Assembly (NCBI RefSeq): GCF_003945595.2
Contig: NW_024104898.1
Span: 744,001 to 808,000 of the forward strand
Direction of reading: 5' to 3'
From: Pipra filicauda
Lineage: Eukaryota > Chordata > Aves > Passeriformes > Pipridae
Length of the DNA stretch: 64,000 bases
Positions 50,251 through 61,500 of the stretch are shown here, in pieces; positions within the stretch are counted from its first letter, which is position 1, and the number at the start of each line of letters is the position of its first letter. Below the pieces are notes generated by a model, which was not told where the DNA came from, made no database searches, and worked only from the letters and a program-made list of their open reading frames with translations. Both the position numbers and the translations under genes were made by a program.

Positions 50251-50260
50251 GGGGCGGGGC
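50251..50260 (+). promoter_or_regulatory. Sp1-type GC box
   Basis: GGGGCGGGGC, a canonical Sp/KLF site, 176 bp before the TTC27 start codon within the CpG island. Assignment is by motif only. Confidence 0.55.
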
Positions 50261-50301
50261 CCGGGCCCGGCGCGGCTCCCGGCGTGCCCCGCGCGGGTGT
50301 C

Positions 50302-50309
50302 ATGGCGGC
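50302..50309 (+). promoter_or_regulatory. YY1-like motif
   Basis: ATGGCGGC is the core of the YY1 site often found just downstream of transcription starts in TATA-less promoters. It overlaps the first codons of a short upstream ORF. Confidence 0.5.
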
Positions 50310-50340
50310 TCCCTGCGGCCGCTTCCCGCACATGGGCTGA
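50302..50340 (+). other. Short upstream ORF in the TTC27 leader
   Basis: A 12-codon ORF (MAAPCGRFPHMG, then TGA) in a different frame from TTC27. Its ATG has G at -3 and G at +4, a stronger context than the main start, and it ends 95 bp before it. If transcription begins upstream of 50302 it could lower TTC27 translation by requiring reinitiation; if transcription begins at or after the YY1-like motif it is not in the mRNA. Confidence 0.45.
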
Positions 50341-50435
50341 GGGGACGCGCCGGTAGCTCCTGTGTCTCTGTCGGCGCGGGGGTCGCGACAGCGAGCGAGG
50401 CGGTGCGGAGCGGGCAGGTCCGGGGCGGCGGGACC

Positions 50436-50523
50436 ATGCTGGCCCTGGAGCGCGCCCTGCTGAGGGGCTTTCTCAGCGCGGCGGAGTCCCTGGAGTGGAA
50501 GCAGGGCGAAGTCGCGGCCGCAG
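50436..50523 (+). CDS. TTC27: TTC27 exon 1 (coding part)
   Basis: Start codon with A at -3 inside the CpG island. The exon encodes MLALERALLRGFLSAAESLE, then WKQGEVAAA, and ends after one base of the next codon at donor GTGAGG. The pattern LRGF...AE...WKQ...V matches the human N-terminus in position and spacing, which is why I chose this ATG. The same frame stays open upstream past an in-frame ATG at 50181, so sequence alone does not exclude a longer N-terminus, but that extension is leader- and CR1-derived and unlike TTC27. Confidence 0.88.
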
Positions 50524-53102
50524 GTGAGGGAGGTCCCGGCCCGACGGGGGAAGGTGTCCGTTCATTGTGGGTGTCCGGAGACACGAGGCTGAGCCGGGGC
50601 CGCAGCTGGCGGCTCTCTCCCCCGCGAACTTGTACCCCCCTGGCACCTTTTCCGCTCCTCGCCGGGCTCCCGGGGGCTTTTGCCGGCGCCGCAGGGCGCG
50701 GGAGGCCGTGGGCTTGTCACGCTGGATGAACGGGAGCGGCACTGCTGGCGGGAGCGAGGCCAGAGGAGCGGAGGCTCCGCGGAGTTCCTCGGCCTCTCCC
50801 TGCCGGTCCGGCTGGTGGCGGGGCTGCGGCTGCAGCAGTGCCGGTGCCCGGTCCCGGTCACTTCGTGTCGGCGCTCTGGAGGTTCCTCATCACGGGACTG
50901 CCTTAGACTACCTCGCAAGTGAGAGGCTACCTGTCTATTTAAACGTGGCAAGGAGGTGAAGCTTGCGCCTGGAGCAAAACCTGGGACTGAAAAGTCTGGC
51001 ATGAGCTGCCCGTTCTGTATTTATCAGTTATTCGATCATAGTTGCTTGAGGGATCAGTGGAAAATAAGTCTCTTGAGGGGACTTGATTGGGTTGTTACTG
51101 ACCCAGCTTTCCTGCAGGGGAACGCAGCAGCTTTTAAAATGTAACATTTGTCATGAAAAGGCGCTTCTGTATTTCAGGCAGGCTAAAAATATAGCTGTGT
51201 TCAAGTCATGTGCCATGTTGTTTAGAATGCTTAGAGCTTGTAGCATATTGAAAGTCTCATTTATCCTTACCTAAGCACTTACTGAATTTTGGAAAAGGAC
51301 TGTGCAGAGCCAATCAACTCTGTTTCTTTATATTATGTTTTATTTGACCTTGATAATTTGTACTGTCCCAGGAACGGTAGCTGATGTGACTGACATCTGT
51401 CAGCTCTGTCTTATCCTTTCACCAAGAGCTGTGCATGCTGTTTGTGGTGGGCAGGTTTTTTGATTGCTTTTTTGTTGTTTGGTGGTTGGTTTTTATTTAG
51501 CTTTTGTTTGTTTTGGGGAACTTTAACTGCTACGCTGCTATAAGATGTGGGGAAGACTTGTTGAAGAAAGTTGTCTTGCAGTAGAGATAGAAAATGGTGG
51601 GATTTGTGATGATTCCTAGTCATCATTTACATGGGCCTTTCCTATTAATGGTCCTGAAAATAAATTTAAAAGCTGTCACCTTGAATTTGTGTAGTGTCTT
51701 ACAGGAAGCTATACACAGAATCGAAAGCAAATTTTATGTGCTTACAGTTATGTTACTGGCCTCAGTATTCTTCATTAGTGTCCCACAGCCCACAGTTTAT
51801 TCTACAAACTGCAGCATTTTTTGTCAGGGCAACTATAATCCAATATAAAGAAGTTGTCGTTTGGTGAAAGTAAGTGTCTCCAACACGTAGATTGAAGAAA
51901 GTTTCTTGTTATTTCTGTTCTTTGTGAGAGCATGATGTTAACAGCATTGCGGAACCACTGCTGTTCCTTTGTATGTGTCCGTCCAGGTGCAGCTCAAAGT
52001 TGTTTTTAAATAAGCTGCCACAAATGATGTAGATCATTCAGTAGATCATTGTGGCAGAGAACAAAAGTAAATTGTGGTCAACAGAGTGGTCCAGAGATAT
52101 TAGAATGAATGAATCTCACCCATTCTACAGAGTCATCCATCGCTACTATTGAAGGTCGTTCTGTGCTTGGTCTTCCTGTATTTCTAAAATTTAGAATACT
52201 TGTTTTTGCTGGATGAGCTTGGGGTTGGTATTTGGATCACTTTGCACAGCTGCAGCTTGTGTGGATCTGTACCTGGGCTAGTGTTAAATTGGCTGCCTCA
52301 GCTACTAATATTAGTGCAGCAACAGTAACACCGAGGGCATGGGAGCTGCAGTCCCCAGTTGGAAGCACAGATTAATATTCAGGCACTTAGGCCGTGCAGA
52401 CCTCTGTATTTCCTCAGCTGCACCATCTGCATCATCTCCATGAGTTGTAGCCACAGCTGCAGCCTAGGCAGATACTGGTTTTGCTCAAGAATAGAAGGTT
52501 TTAACATGGTTAAATTCTTCAAACAGCTGCTGTATTGATAGCTCAGTAGCACATCTGAAGAAAGAAGGGAAGATACCTTCTGTGAACAAAGTTGTAACCT
52601 GGGTCAAGAACTTGACGAGTCTGAAGCTTCTTAGAAATTAAGCATGTAGCATTTCATGACTTCTCCTTGTCCTTTGTCTTGAAAGGCTTAAGAAATATTC
52701 ATGGATCTAAATCCATGTTAGTAGTTACTCCTGAGAATCTGCTCCATATGGAGGCTTCTCATTGAGATAGTATAGTTATCACAGGAAAATAATTCCTTTA
52801 TGAAACTAAAATCTATTGCCCATTCTTTGTGATTATTCTAAGCATGTAAATGAAAACCTGAGTAGTTTCTGCAGTTTTACATAAGAATTTATTCACTGAA
52901 CTCTGCAAATATTGAACCATTTTTATTTGTTGCATTTCCCCTCAATGGGTTCTCCAGTCTGTGAAATTATTGTCTTATCTATGGGATTTTACTGTTAAAG
53001 GGGAGTGGTATATATATTTTGATTTGAATAGGTCTTGAAAGACAAAATTGTTTCAAAGCTGGTACTGATTTCTGTGGCTTGGTTTTTTTTTTTCTCTTCC
53101 AG
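50524..53102 (+). other. TTC27: TTC27 intron 1
   Basis: A 2.6-kb intron with donor GTGAGG and acceptor CTCTTCCAG after a T-rich tract. Its first 400 bp belong to the CpG island; several overlapping open frames there on both strands are due to GC content. No mobile element was recognised. Confidence 0.8.
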
Positions 53103-53280
53103 AAAGTGGATCACTATTGCAGTTGATGTTTGATGGGAAATATGAGGCAATATTTTCAAATTCAGCCATCTGCAGTGTTTTCAGTGTGTCTTCTGTGACG
53201 GAGGAGAACATTGACACTTTTTTGGAGAAACAGATTCTAGCATACCTGGACTGTTCTGCGGAGGCTGATAACGTGGAAAG
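53103..53280 (+). CDS. TTC27: TTC27 exon 2
   Basis: A 178-bp exon. Its first two bases complete a glutamate codon, and its last two (AG) begin an arginine completed by exon 3. It encodes ESGSLLQLMFDGKYEAIFSN, then SAICSVFSVSSVTEENIDTF, then LEKQILAYLDCSAEADNVE. The GS-LQL-GKYEAIF-NS and EKQ-LDCS pattern matches the TTC27 N-terminal region. The donor GTGGAA is weak. A better-looking donor (AAG then GTTAAT) sits 28 bp downstream but would shift the frame of exon 3, so the weak site is the functional one by frame. Confidence 0.9.
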
Positions 53281-56200
53281 GTGGAAATTATTATTTATTA
53301 TGTGGAAGGTTAATAGAGGCCATGTTTGATTTTTACAAAGGGCATTTTAAAAAAAATTATAATTTGTGATGTAGGGCTTTCAAAATTCATGTACTGAGAG
53401 GAAAGCAGAAAACAAATTTCTTAGGTTGTTTCCCCCACTGCCTTGGGCATCTATTCATGACTATCCAGTGAAAAAAACAATGATATTGTGATATGGTTTT
53501 TTTAAAAAAATATTAACTTTATTTACAGTGATTATGTCAGAAGCTGCTGGTGTAACAAAGCCACAAATGTGACTTCTTTTGCCATATATCATCAAACCAT
53601 TTGTTAACAATTTGCTCTCTGAAATGTTGCATTACATTTTTGTGACTACTTGAAGTACCACATAATGTTACTGTCCAAGCAACACCTGTATTTCTAAGTC
53701 TGATTTATAGTAAGGTTGTTCTACTCTTCTTAATGTAAAATGAGTAACGTGTGACTTGTGGATGCTGTTCTTCAATTAATTATGTTCTTCCCAAGACTTT
53801 CTCTGATAGATTATCTATTAATTGAGTTGCATATGCTAACTGTTGCTTTTAATGAGTCTGAATTTACTGTTTACAGTTTGCTGTATGAATAATGATTAGG
53901 CTGAAATCTGTCATGCTAGGGATAGTAGAAGCAGAAAACTATACGTGGGTATATGTATTTATTTTAAAAGATGAAAGTGGAAAAAAAAATTTGCCAGAAG
54001 AAGAACAAAAGATAAAAGAAGATAAAAGTTAAAAAAATAAATGTAAGAGAAAGGTACCGTGTTGCCAGTAAGTGTTGGTTGAGTACAAATATGTGTGTTT
54101 TGGTATGACAGACATAAACCCAAGAATTTTTGCTGCAGTATCAAAGAAAAACAAATAGATGACACATCTAAAATATTGAGCTGAGATTTGTAAGTGATCT
54201 TAGTGTGTCAAAAGCGCATCTTCTAGTGTGGTACATATTATGATGTGTTCCTGTTTTCTGAGTTGGAATGTTCAGAGGTTTTTCCCATGTGTTTTTTCTG
54301 TAGGCGTTTTTCTTTTCTTTTTAATTTTTTTTTTAATTACTTTGTTGCGCTGTTACTGTTAAATATTAGCTGGAGAAATTTTTCAATATTGCTAGAATCT
54401 ATCATCTTGCAATAGTTTATTCTGAATAATATGACAAGGAAAGAAAAATCTGTCAGGACTTGAAACACACTGAATCCTGATCCAGATCATTGCTTGAAAT
54501 GTGTTGCTGCCTTTATGAGCCATTTAGCTTCTTGAAGGTAATCATAATCTAGATCATGAAACTTTTTATGTATTCTGTCATATTGCACTCCTATTGCAGA
54601 AAGCAAAGGAATTTTTTCCTTGCATGCTCCTGCTTCAGCTCTTCGGTCTTTGAGGTTTTTCTAGTTTCTTCTGCAATTCTAGGCAGCATTAGAAGCCCCC
54701 TTGCCAGAAGATATGGAGGCAGATCTGCAATATTTAGCTTCTGTGCCTGAAATTACAGCCTGAAGTTTTATTCAGAATGAAAGCGTGTAGTTTTCAAAAC
54801 GTATCAGCATCTGCCAGAAACATTTTTGTTTGTAGCAGTCAAGTGAATTTTTCAAGCTCCATTAATAATAATTTAAGAAGCTTTGGGTGCAGAAGTAAGT
54901 TGTAACTTTTCTCTTCATAGAAAAACTTCTACTGAAGGTATTTATCTGAAAGACAGATAATTTACTATTTTAGGTAGGCACTGCTTATAGCATTTAAATC
55001 TGTACTGTGTTTGTCTCCAATGACTTTATGGGTTAAAATAGCTGTTACATAGCTATTTTTCCTACCTGCAGGCCCTATGTCCTGCCTTATGGAAGGAACA
55101 AATGTGACTTTTGCACCCTGACCTTGCATAGCCTATGGTGAAACTTTTTTTGTCTGTTTTTTTCATGTGTAAAATGTCATGTTCTTTTTCCGCTGAGTGA
55201 TTCAAAGGAGTGCAGCAAACCTCTTAAGTTCTAGCCCAGAAAATTCAGTAAGACATGGTTTTCTTGTGACTTTTTGTAGATGGGATAAATTAAGATATAT
55301 GATTTTTTCCCCTGAATTGAAAGTTATAGTTCTGGAGTGGAGATTTAAAAACTCAATGGGAGTTGTATTCAGTCAGAAACAAAAAGTTGGAGTATGTTAA
55401 TATTATTCTTTTAGCACAATATAAACACAATGCAAAGTATGGTTTTTTAATATTGTTAAAAGAACTCTTAGGGAGTTCTTTTTCTGAAGCTAAAACTGAA
55501 CAGCTTGAGGGCAAAACAGCTCAACATTTGGATCTAGATTGTAATTTCTTTGAATATAGCCTGTAACTTTTTCCAGTTTCAAATCCATGGTTCTGTAAGG
55601 AAAACGATTTAGCAGCGTTTGAAAATTTGCTGCAACTCTTTTCTATTGTTTTAACTGTTTGCCTCCTTCCCCTACCCCAGACGTGTTTTCACTATGGCAC
55701 TTTTAACCTTTACAGATTAAAAATGAAGCATTCCTTACAATAAATATATTGAATAGGAGATTTTTTCTTTTACTTTTTTCCTGCTATTGCTACTCACTTC
55801 AATGGTTAACAGTTATCTTCTACAGAAAATGTAGCTTCACAGCTGTATTTTAAATCAGGAAATTGTAGAGGATGGAGCAATAAGATCTGTGTTGCCCATG
55901 TAGAGGAGGAATGCCTTTTGTTTTTTTTTTCCTGACCTCCATATGAAGGAGGTACATTCATTGCCTGGCCTACAGTTTCTAAAGGCTGGAAGGAAATAGT
56001 GTGAGGACACAGTGAAGAAATAGATTGTTTTCAGAGAGCTTGTTGCAAAACAACTTGAAAGTCTCTTGTGTTTGGTTCCAAAACCTAAAGGAACACTAAC
56101 ACTGTTTTTTATTGCCTGTGTATCCTTATACCTTGTTCAACATATAAATGAATACCAAACTTTGCAAAAGAAATCCATACAATAAAGTTTGTTATGATTT

Positions 56201-58781
56201 CCCAACCTGAACGCTGAATGGTATTGCTGGTATTTTTCTTGGCACATCTGATGGTTGGGTAACTGGTGTGCTATGTCATGAAAAATAAAAATGAAGAAAT
56301 TTTTGCTGATTCTGCAGCAGCTTTCTTTGATGTACATGAATTGAAAAAATAACAATTCATTGTTTAAGTTTACTTTGACTTCTCTGCTATTAATTTCTGG
56401 CTGCACTAAAAAGAAAAGTAAAGCTCTCCAAACCAAAACCTGTAACCAAATCACATCTTAAGCATAGCGGGGCTACTGAATATTTTCTTACTCTTATTTT
56501 ACTTGTAGCTTCTAGCATTATGTGCAAATCCATTATTTTTTCAAATACAAATGCACTATTATTCTTTATTTTGAATTTCAGGGAGATTTGATACAGCAAT
56601 ATGAATGTTAGAGTGGAGTGTATATAAGCATCTGATTTTGCATCATGGACAACAATTGTACTGGATGTGATGTAAACTGTTAAAAAAAGGCAGCAACCCC
56701 CCATTCACATAGAGAAAGGAAGAACAAGATATGTAGATACAGACATATGTCTAAGGATAAGTACAAAATAAATTCAACTATGTAGATCACCATACTAAGG
56801 GAGACATGAGCAACAGACCCTCTGTTGCCTTTCAGGCAGCAAAGAAGAGCAATTTTCAGGCAGCCTTTGAGAGGTGAGCATCTGCAGGTCTGGGTTGTAA
56901 GTGTGAAGGGCAGTCAGGAAGACAGAATGATTTTTTTCCTTGGAAAAAAACTAGGGCATAGGCATGGGAGGTTAGCATTTGCAGGGATTAGGGTTTGAAA
57001 TTGATTTTCCAATATAGAGTGCGTGATAAGGAGACTGGAAGTTGGTCATGAATCTGAAAATGGGGAGGAAAAAAACTTGATCATAAACTAAACTGTGGAA
57101 AAACAGTATCCCAGCCAAAGTAATGGATTTGATTATCCAGAGGTGTTCTGCATGGATAAAACTGTGCCAAGACTTGAAGCAAGTTTGCTTTCCAGATAGG
57201 TATCAGTAATGTTAAAATAATTAAATAAAATGTTATTAGTAGAAATAGTAAAAATTATAAAACAATGAAAATGAGTCTTTGAAAGACTGAAGTACGTGTG
57301 TCAAATCATAGTGCAGAAATAGCTGATTATTTTGTATGTTACCTTTCAGAAGCTTTGGAGTATAATTTATCATGGGAGGAAAAGTAGAAAACATATGCCA
57401 GTGTGGATATTTTGTGTGGAATGGTAATAATTTAGTGTACAATAATTGTTAGTGCTTTGTGTTCTTGAGTTATTTGGAAGTTTAATAGTAATCTTGGATA
57501 TGTATTCCAATAGTATTTCCTAGTAGGTAGTTACTGGCTGAATAATGACAGCTAGTAAATGTTACCTTGTCTTGTTGGACAACGACTCTTTATGCCAGTT
57601 CTTGTTCTTTAACTTCTTTGAAGGGTATGTTCTTTTTTTATCATTTTATTTTCAATTAAATGTTCCCCACCCCTGCTTTCTTATTGTTCTACATCTTTTG
57701 TTACATTCTTGCCCACCAGCTGCTTGTTTGTGTGTGGCTTTTCTATTTTACTTTGGTTTTTAAGGGGTTGTATAACACTTTATCCTTTGTTTCAACTGGA
57801 GGACTCTAGAATCTTTAATTTCCTGTTTAACAGAAAAAAAAAGGACTATGTTTTTCTGATTCATTTATGCTCCTTAAAATACCGGTGTTTATATCAAACC
57901 AGCACAATTAAAGTCCTAATTTTTTGTTAGTTAGGAGGCATGTTCTATATATGATAGTGCCCATATCAGCACATGACCTTAAAAAACCTTAATGACTTAG
58001 AACCTTATTGTATCATAAAACAAACCAGAAGTTTATATAAATCTTAAAAGTCTACACCTGTTAAATCAACCATTAAATTCTGAGAGCTTGTGCCCTGCCT
58101 TCTGCAGACCATATAGATTATTTGTTACTGTATGTGCATAAAGAAATAAATAATAATGTAAGATGAGCTTAATTGTGTAACTAAAGAAAATTTTACCATA
58201 CCTTGTTTCAGAAGTGAAACAAAGTCTCGTAATTTCATCTTTCAATGAATTACTAATATTTAAATTAAAAAGTATGATTGAATGAGGTAGTATTTGCTGC
58301 CCACTTGGAGCTGGTAGTTTTGAACTGTTTCAGTGTTCATTTAATTTTTTTATCAGAGGGAATGAAAATGAACAGCCGCATGAAAACAAAAATAAACTTG
58401 CTCTTTTGGATAATGTAGCATCTTTTATCTTAAAATGCTGAGATGTAGATGTATAATAAGAAAATATGACAGCCATGCAATAGGCAAATATTGGATTATC
58501 TGCATCCTTTGCTAATCTTGTGATCTCTATTTATGTACAGCCTTAAATTTTGAAACATTGTTATTAATTACAACCATTATAAACAAACATATTTCCAAGC
58601 CGTTTAGTTTCCTGTGTGCATTCTTGTATACTACATTCGTTGTTGTATTTTCCTCACAGGGGAGTGATTTTTTTTTTTTTTAAGGCTGAGGGTTTTGAAT
58701 TAGTATAAGATTTAATCAGCTCTTGTAAGCTTAAGTAAAAATGTAATATGTTGCTAATTGCTGTTCTTATCTGTATTGCAG
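53281..58781 (+). other. TTC27: TTC27 intron 2
   Basis: A 5.5-kb AT-rich intron with a weak donor (GTGGAA) and acceptor TGTATTGCAG. I see poly-T and poly-A stretches but no CR1, LTR or RNA gene that I can identify. Open frames of 60-105 codons on both strands show no homology. Confidence 0.8.
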
Positions 58782-58911
58782 GCAGAGGCTGATGTTTCTA
58801 CTTGGTGTGGGCAGTTTGCAGCTCTTCGTTCAAAGCAATTGGACTGGTCCTCCTGTTCAGTTAAATCTTCAGGATTTTTTACCACCTCCATTGTTACGGA
58901 AGTTCTGTGAG
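58782..58911 (+). CDS. TTC27: TTC27 exon 3
   Basis: A 130-bp exon with acceptor TGTATTGCAG and donor GTATAT, ending in phase 0. It encodes [20 protein letters not shown], then [20 protein letters not shown], then FCE. The [18 protein letters not shown] segment is the most conserved stretch and a reliable TTC27 signature. It is a helical part before the TPR array. Confidence 0.94.
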
Positions 58912-60216
58912 GTATATTTGGATTTTAATAAGCTATCCTTTTATTGTCACTGCTTTTCACAAATAGCCATAACACTTAAACATGTCAGGGAAGCCACATC
59001 TGCAAGACAAGGTGCTAGAATGAATTGCCTTAATAATCTATCCTACTGGCTGCTATTTTAAGCATCTTCAGTTTTATTAGTAGTGTCCTAAAAGTTGTTA
59101 CTTTTTTCTCTACTGAAGTTATTTCCTGCTGTAAATGTTGATTTTGGATGGGGAAGTTAACTGTATTATAGGTGAGCGTTTACTCAAAGGGCATTTGCAG
59201 TCAGTGAACTCTTTATGTGTTTATTTTGGTATATGTTCTTAGCTGAATCAAAGAAAGATATTTATAAATAGCTTAGAAATTTCCCCTCCTTAGGGAAAGG
59301 TAGAAGCTGCATACCTTGCAAATAGCAGAGTATTTGGCAGATATTAAGAAAGCAGTAGATTTGGATGTTCAGTATCCTGTAAGGCTTTTGAATGCCAAGT
59401 GAATTGTAATAGTATTAATACAAAAATGCTAATGCAAATATAGCTTTTGGAAGCAGAAGGGTATGCAGGAGATGAAACTGAGGACTGTCATTTTTATTTA
59501 TTTTAGCATCGTTTCATGTAGGTAACTAATAAGCACCCTCACTTTCTTTAGTGATGTGTCGTTTCTCATGACAGTACTACAGTCCATCTTGTGCATCTCC
59601 TCACCTGTGGGTCAGCACAGATTCTTGATTTTTCCTTTGGGATTTAGACTGTGGTAAAATACTGATTACTGCAGTGTCTCAGAGAAGAACATATCAGTAG
59701 TCTGCTAATGCTAAATCTACACAAGTTTGAATTTAGAATTTCACTATGAATAAAGTAAGGACCATGAGCAATGTAAATCCTGTGAACTGTGAAATGAGGG
59801 GATATTTGAGTATATGAGAAGTTTCACATAAAGCTGTTCTTGCCTTATTGTAGCGTGTTTTCCATAATTCATAAAGTCCTGCCTTAGGTTCATTTGCAGG
59901 GTTGTATTTCTAAATAACTAATTCAGATACAGCATTGCTCGTATTTTTTTAAAGATGTTTATCAATTTGGTTTGTCTTTTAGAGATGACATGGTGTATAT
60001 ATAGGCTTATTTTTTGCTTGATTTTTGATACTAGAAATTCAAATCTTATCTTCTGATGACTGAATGAGTAACAGTGGAAACCAAGTGTACTAAACCTTCT
60101 AGGGTGTCAAATGAGTTAGCAGAAATTTTGTAGTGTGCTACCTCTGAGGGGGAAAAGGAGTTCAATTTGCCTTTTATATATGGTAATAATAATAAAACCT
60201 AATTTCATGCATTCTC

Positions 60217-60273
60217 CTTATAATTTGTTTATAATATTTAATATTATAATATTTAAATATTCTTATAATTTGT
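60217..60273. repeat. Duplicated AT-rich segment
   Basis: CTTATAATTTGT occurs at 60217-60228 and 60262-60273, with self-complementary AATATT-rich sequence between the copies. It is low-complexity DNA in TTC27 intron 3. Confidence 0.5.
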
Positions 60274-60436
60274 GGTTTCTGTTTACTGAAGAACTCAATA
60301 TTCTGTGTTAGTGTGTGTGCACAGGCTACAGTCTAACACAGAGGCTGCAGCCCAAGATAATGCTCATAGGATTGATGTGGCTGACAGAGCTCAAAGACCT
60401 CTAAAACTCAGTGTTCATAATTTCTGTTAACTGCTT

Positions 60437-60716
60437 CACAGAATCATAGAATGGTTTGGGTTGGAAGGGACCTTAAAGATCATCCAGTTCCAACCCTGCT
60501 GCCATGGGCAGGGACACCTTCCGCTAGACCAGGTTGCTCAAAGCCCCATCCAACCTGGCCTTGAACACTTCCAGGAGTGGGGCATCCACAGCTTCTCTGA
60601 GCAACCTGTTCCATGGTTTTGCTACTCTCACAGTGAAGAATTTCTTGCTAATATCTAATCTAAACCTACTCTCAGTTTGAAGTCATTCCCCCTTGTCCTG
60701 TCACTACATGCCCTTG
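60437..60716 (-). mobile_element. CR1 LINE 3' fragment, 3' portion (split by an LTR)
   Basis: Reverse complement of a CR1 3' end: CAGAATCATAGAATGGTTTG, then GGGTTGGAAGGGACCTTAAAG, then CCATGGGCAGGGACACC, then CCCCCTTGTCCTGTCAC. The CR1 is broken off at CCTTG (60712-60716) by an LTR and resumes at 61410. Confidence 0.93.
60712..60716. repeat. Target-site duplication, left copy (CCTTG)
   Basis: Five bases of CR1 sequence repeated exactly after the LTR at 61410-61414. Confidence 0.88.
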
Positions 60717-61409
60717 TGTCCTAGTTAGGACAACTGAGACCAGTTCATCAGGGTATGGGTGTAACCCAAAACTGTGTATTCTATAGCCTTCCATGCCATT
60801 TCCCAGAAACTGTTATCAATGAACCCTTTACACCATCTGCCCATAGAGCCTGACTCCTCAGGCTATAAACTAGGTGTTAAGAGGCCTGTGAGATAGGAGG
60901 ATGCTCCTGTCCTCACACCCTTTGTGGAACTCCCCGCCCTGAGGGAAGTGCTGAGCATTCCTGCCTGAACTGCAGGATATATAATCTTGGAGTCTTGGAA
61001 CATTTTGAACCACTCTGTGGGATCCAGAGAAGGACTGCGGCTCATCGCTCTCAAACAGACGTGGACCACCACCCTATACTGGACTCCAATCACCACTTTG
61101 ACCAGACTGCAACAGCTCTCCCCCCGGCATCTCACTGCAATCACCACTTTTGACTAGACTGCAACAGCTCTCCCACCAGCAGGTTCTTCCCCTCTCCCTT
61201 TACTTTGGACTCAAGCGGGGCCCAAGGAACACCACGCTGTTCATGCCCCAGGGTACTGGGTTATACATTTGGGTTTTGTGGGTTAAGACCAATTGTTTGT
61301 TTGTATGATTGTACTTACTGTATTATTTTAGTAAATAGTTATTCTGACTTATAATCTCTCCTTTGAGTTGAGTTCATTTCCCCTGCTGGTTAACTCTTAA
61401 ACCAGCACA
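60717..61409. mobile_element. Solo LTR of an endogenous retrovirus, nested in CR1
   Basis: A 693-bp element starting TGTCCTAGTTAGGACAACTG and ending CTTAAACCAGCACA, flanked by the exact 5-bp duplication CCTTG. The ends form an imperfect inverted repeat (TGTCCTAGTT against TGTGCTGGTT, 8 of 10). CR1 sequence continues on both sides as if cut, which proves insertion. In + orientation it has a TATA-like GATATATAAT near 60975 and an AGTAAA hexamer at 61330, so the + strand is the likely sense. No internal retroviral genes remain. The 5-bp duplication suggests an ERVL-like element. Confidence 0.92.
61087..61177 (+). repeat. Tandem duplication inside the LTR (unit about 51 bp)
   Basis: CAATCACCACTTT followed by AGACTGCAACAGCTCTCCC occurs at 61087-61125 and again at 61138-61177 with a few differences. 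The copies start 51 bp apart. They lie downstream of the TATA-like box, in the presumed R/U5 region, and do not look like an enhancer repeat of the U3 type. Confidence 0.8.
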
Positions 61410-61500
61410 CCTTGTAAAAAGACCCTCTCTGTCTTTCTTGTAGGCTCCCTTCAGGTAGTGGAAGACTGCAATTAGGGCACCCCAAAACCTTTTTCCAGGC
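61410..61500 (-). mobile_element. CR1 LINE fragment, continuation beyond the LTR
   Basis: Resumes the CR1 interrupted at 60716: CCTTGTAAAAAGACCCTCTC, then TTTCTTGTAGGCTCCCTTCAG, then GGTAGTGGAAGACTGCAATTA. It begins with the right copy of the target duplication (61410-61414). It ends near 61500. Confidence 0.88.

Larger units (their letters stand above)
50160..50910. promoter_or_regulatory. TTC27: CpG-island promoter of TTC27
   Basis: An abrupt GC- and CpG-rich block in an AT-rich region, covering the 5' leader, exon 1 and the start of intron 1 of TTC27. It has no TATA box. It contains a GC box (GGGGCGGGGC, 50251-50260), E2F-like TTGGCGGG just before it, and a YY1-like ATGGCGGC at 50302-50309. 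These are typical of a constitutive housekeeping promoter. The transcription start is probably between about 50,200 and 50,420, but it cannot be read from sequence. Confidence 0.85.

Noticed and set aside
49688..50356. A 222-codon open frame and the overlapping 224-codon frame at 50055-50729
   Set aside because: They run through CR1 sequence and the CpG island. GC-rich DNA lacks stops by chance, and the translation outside TTC27 exon 1 is CR1-derived or low-complexity.
50562..51002. A 146-codon minus-strand open frame in the CpG island
   Set aside because: Arg/Pro/Ser-rich translation typical of GC-rich noncoding DNA, overlapping several other frames on both strands; no homology recognised.
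60863..61147. A 94-codon minus-strand open frame
   Set aside because: Lies wholly inside the solo LTR, antisense to its likely transcription; LTRs are noncoding.
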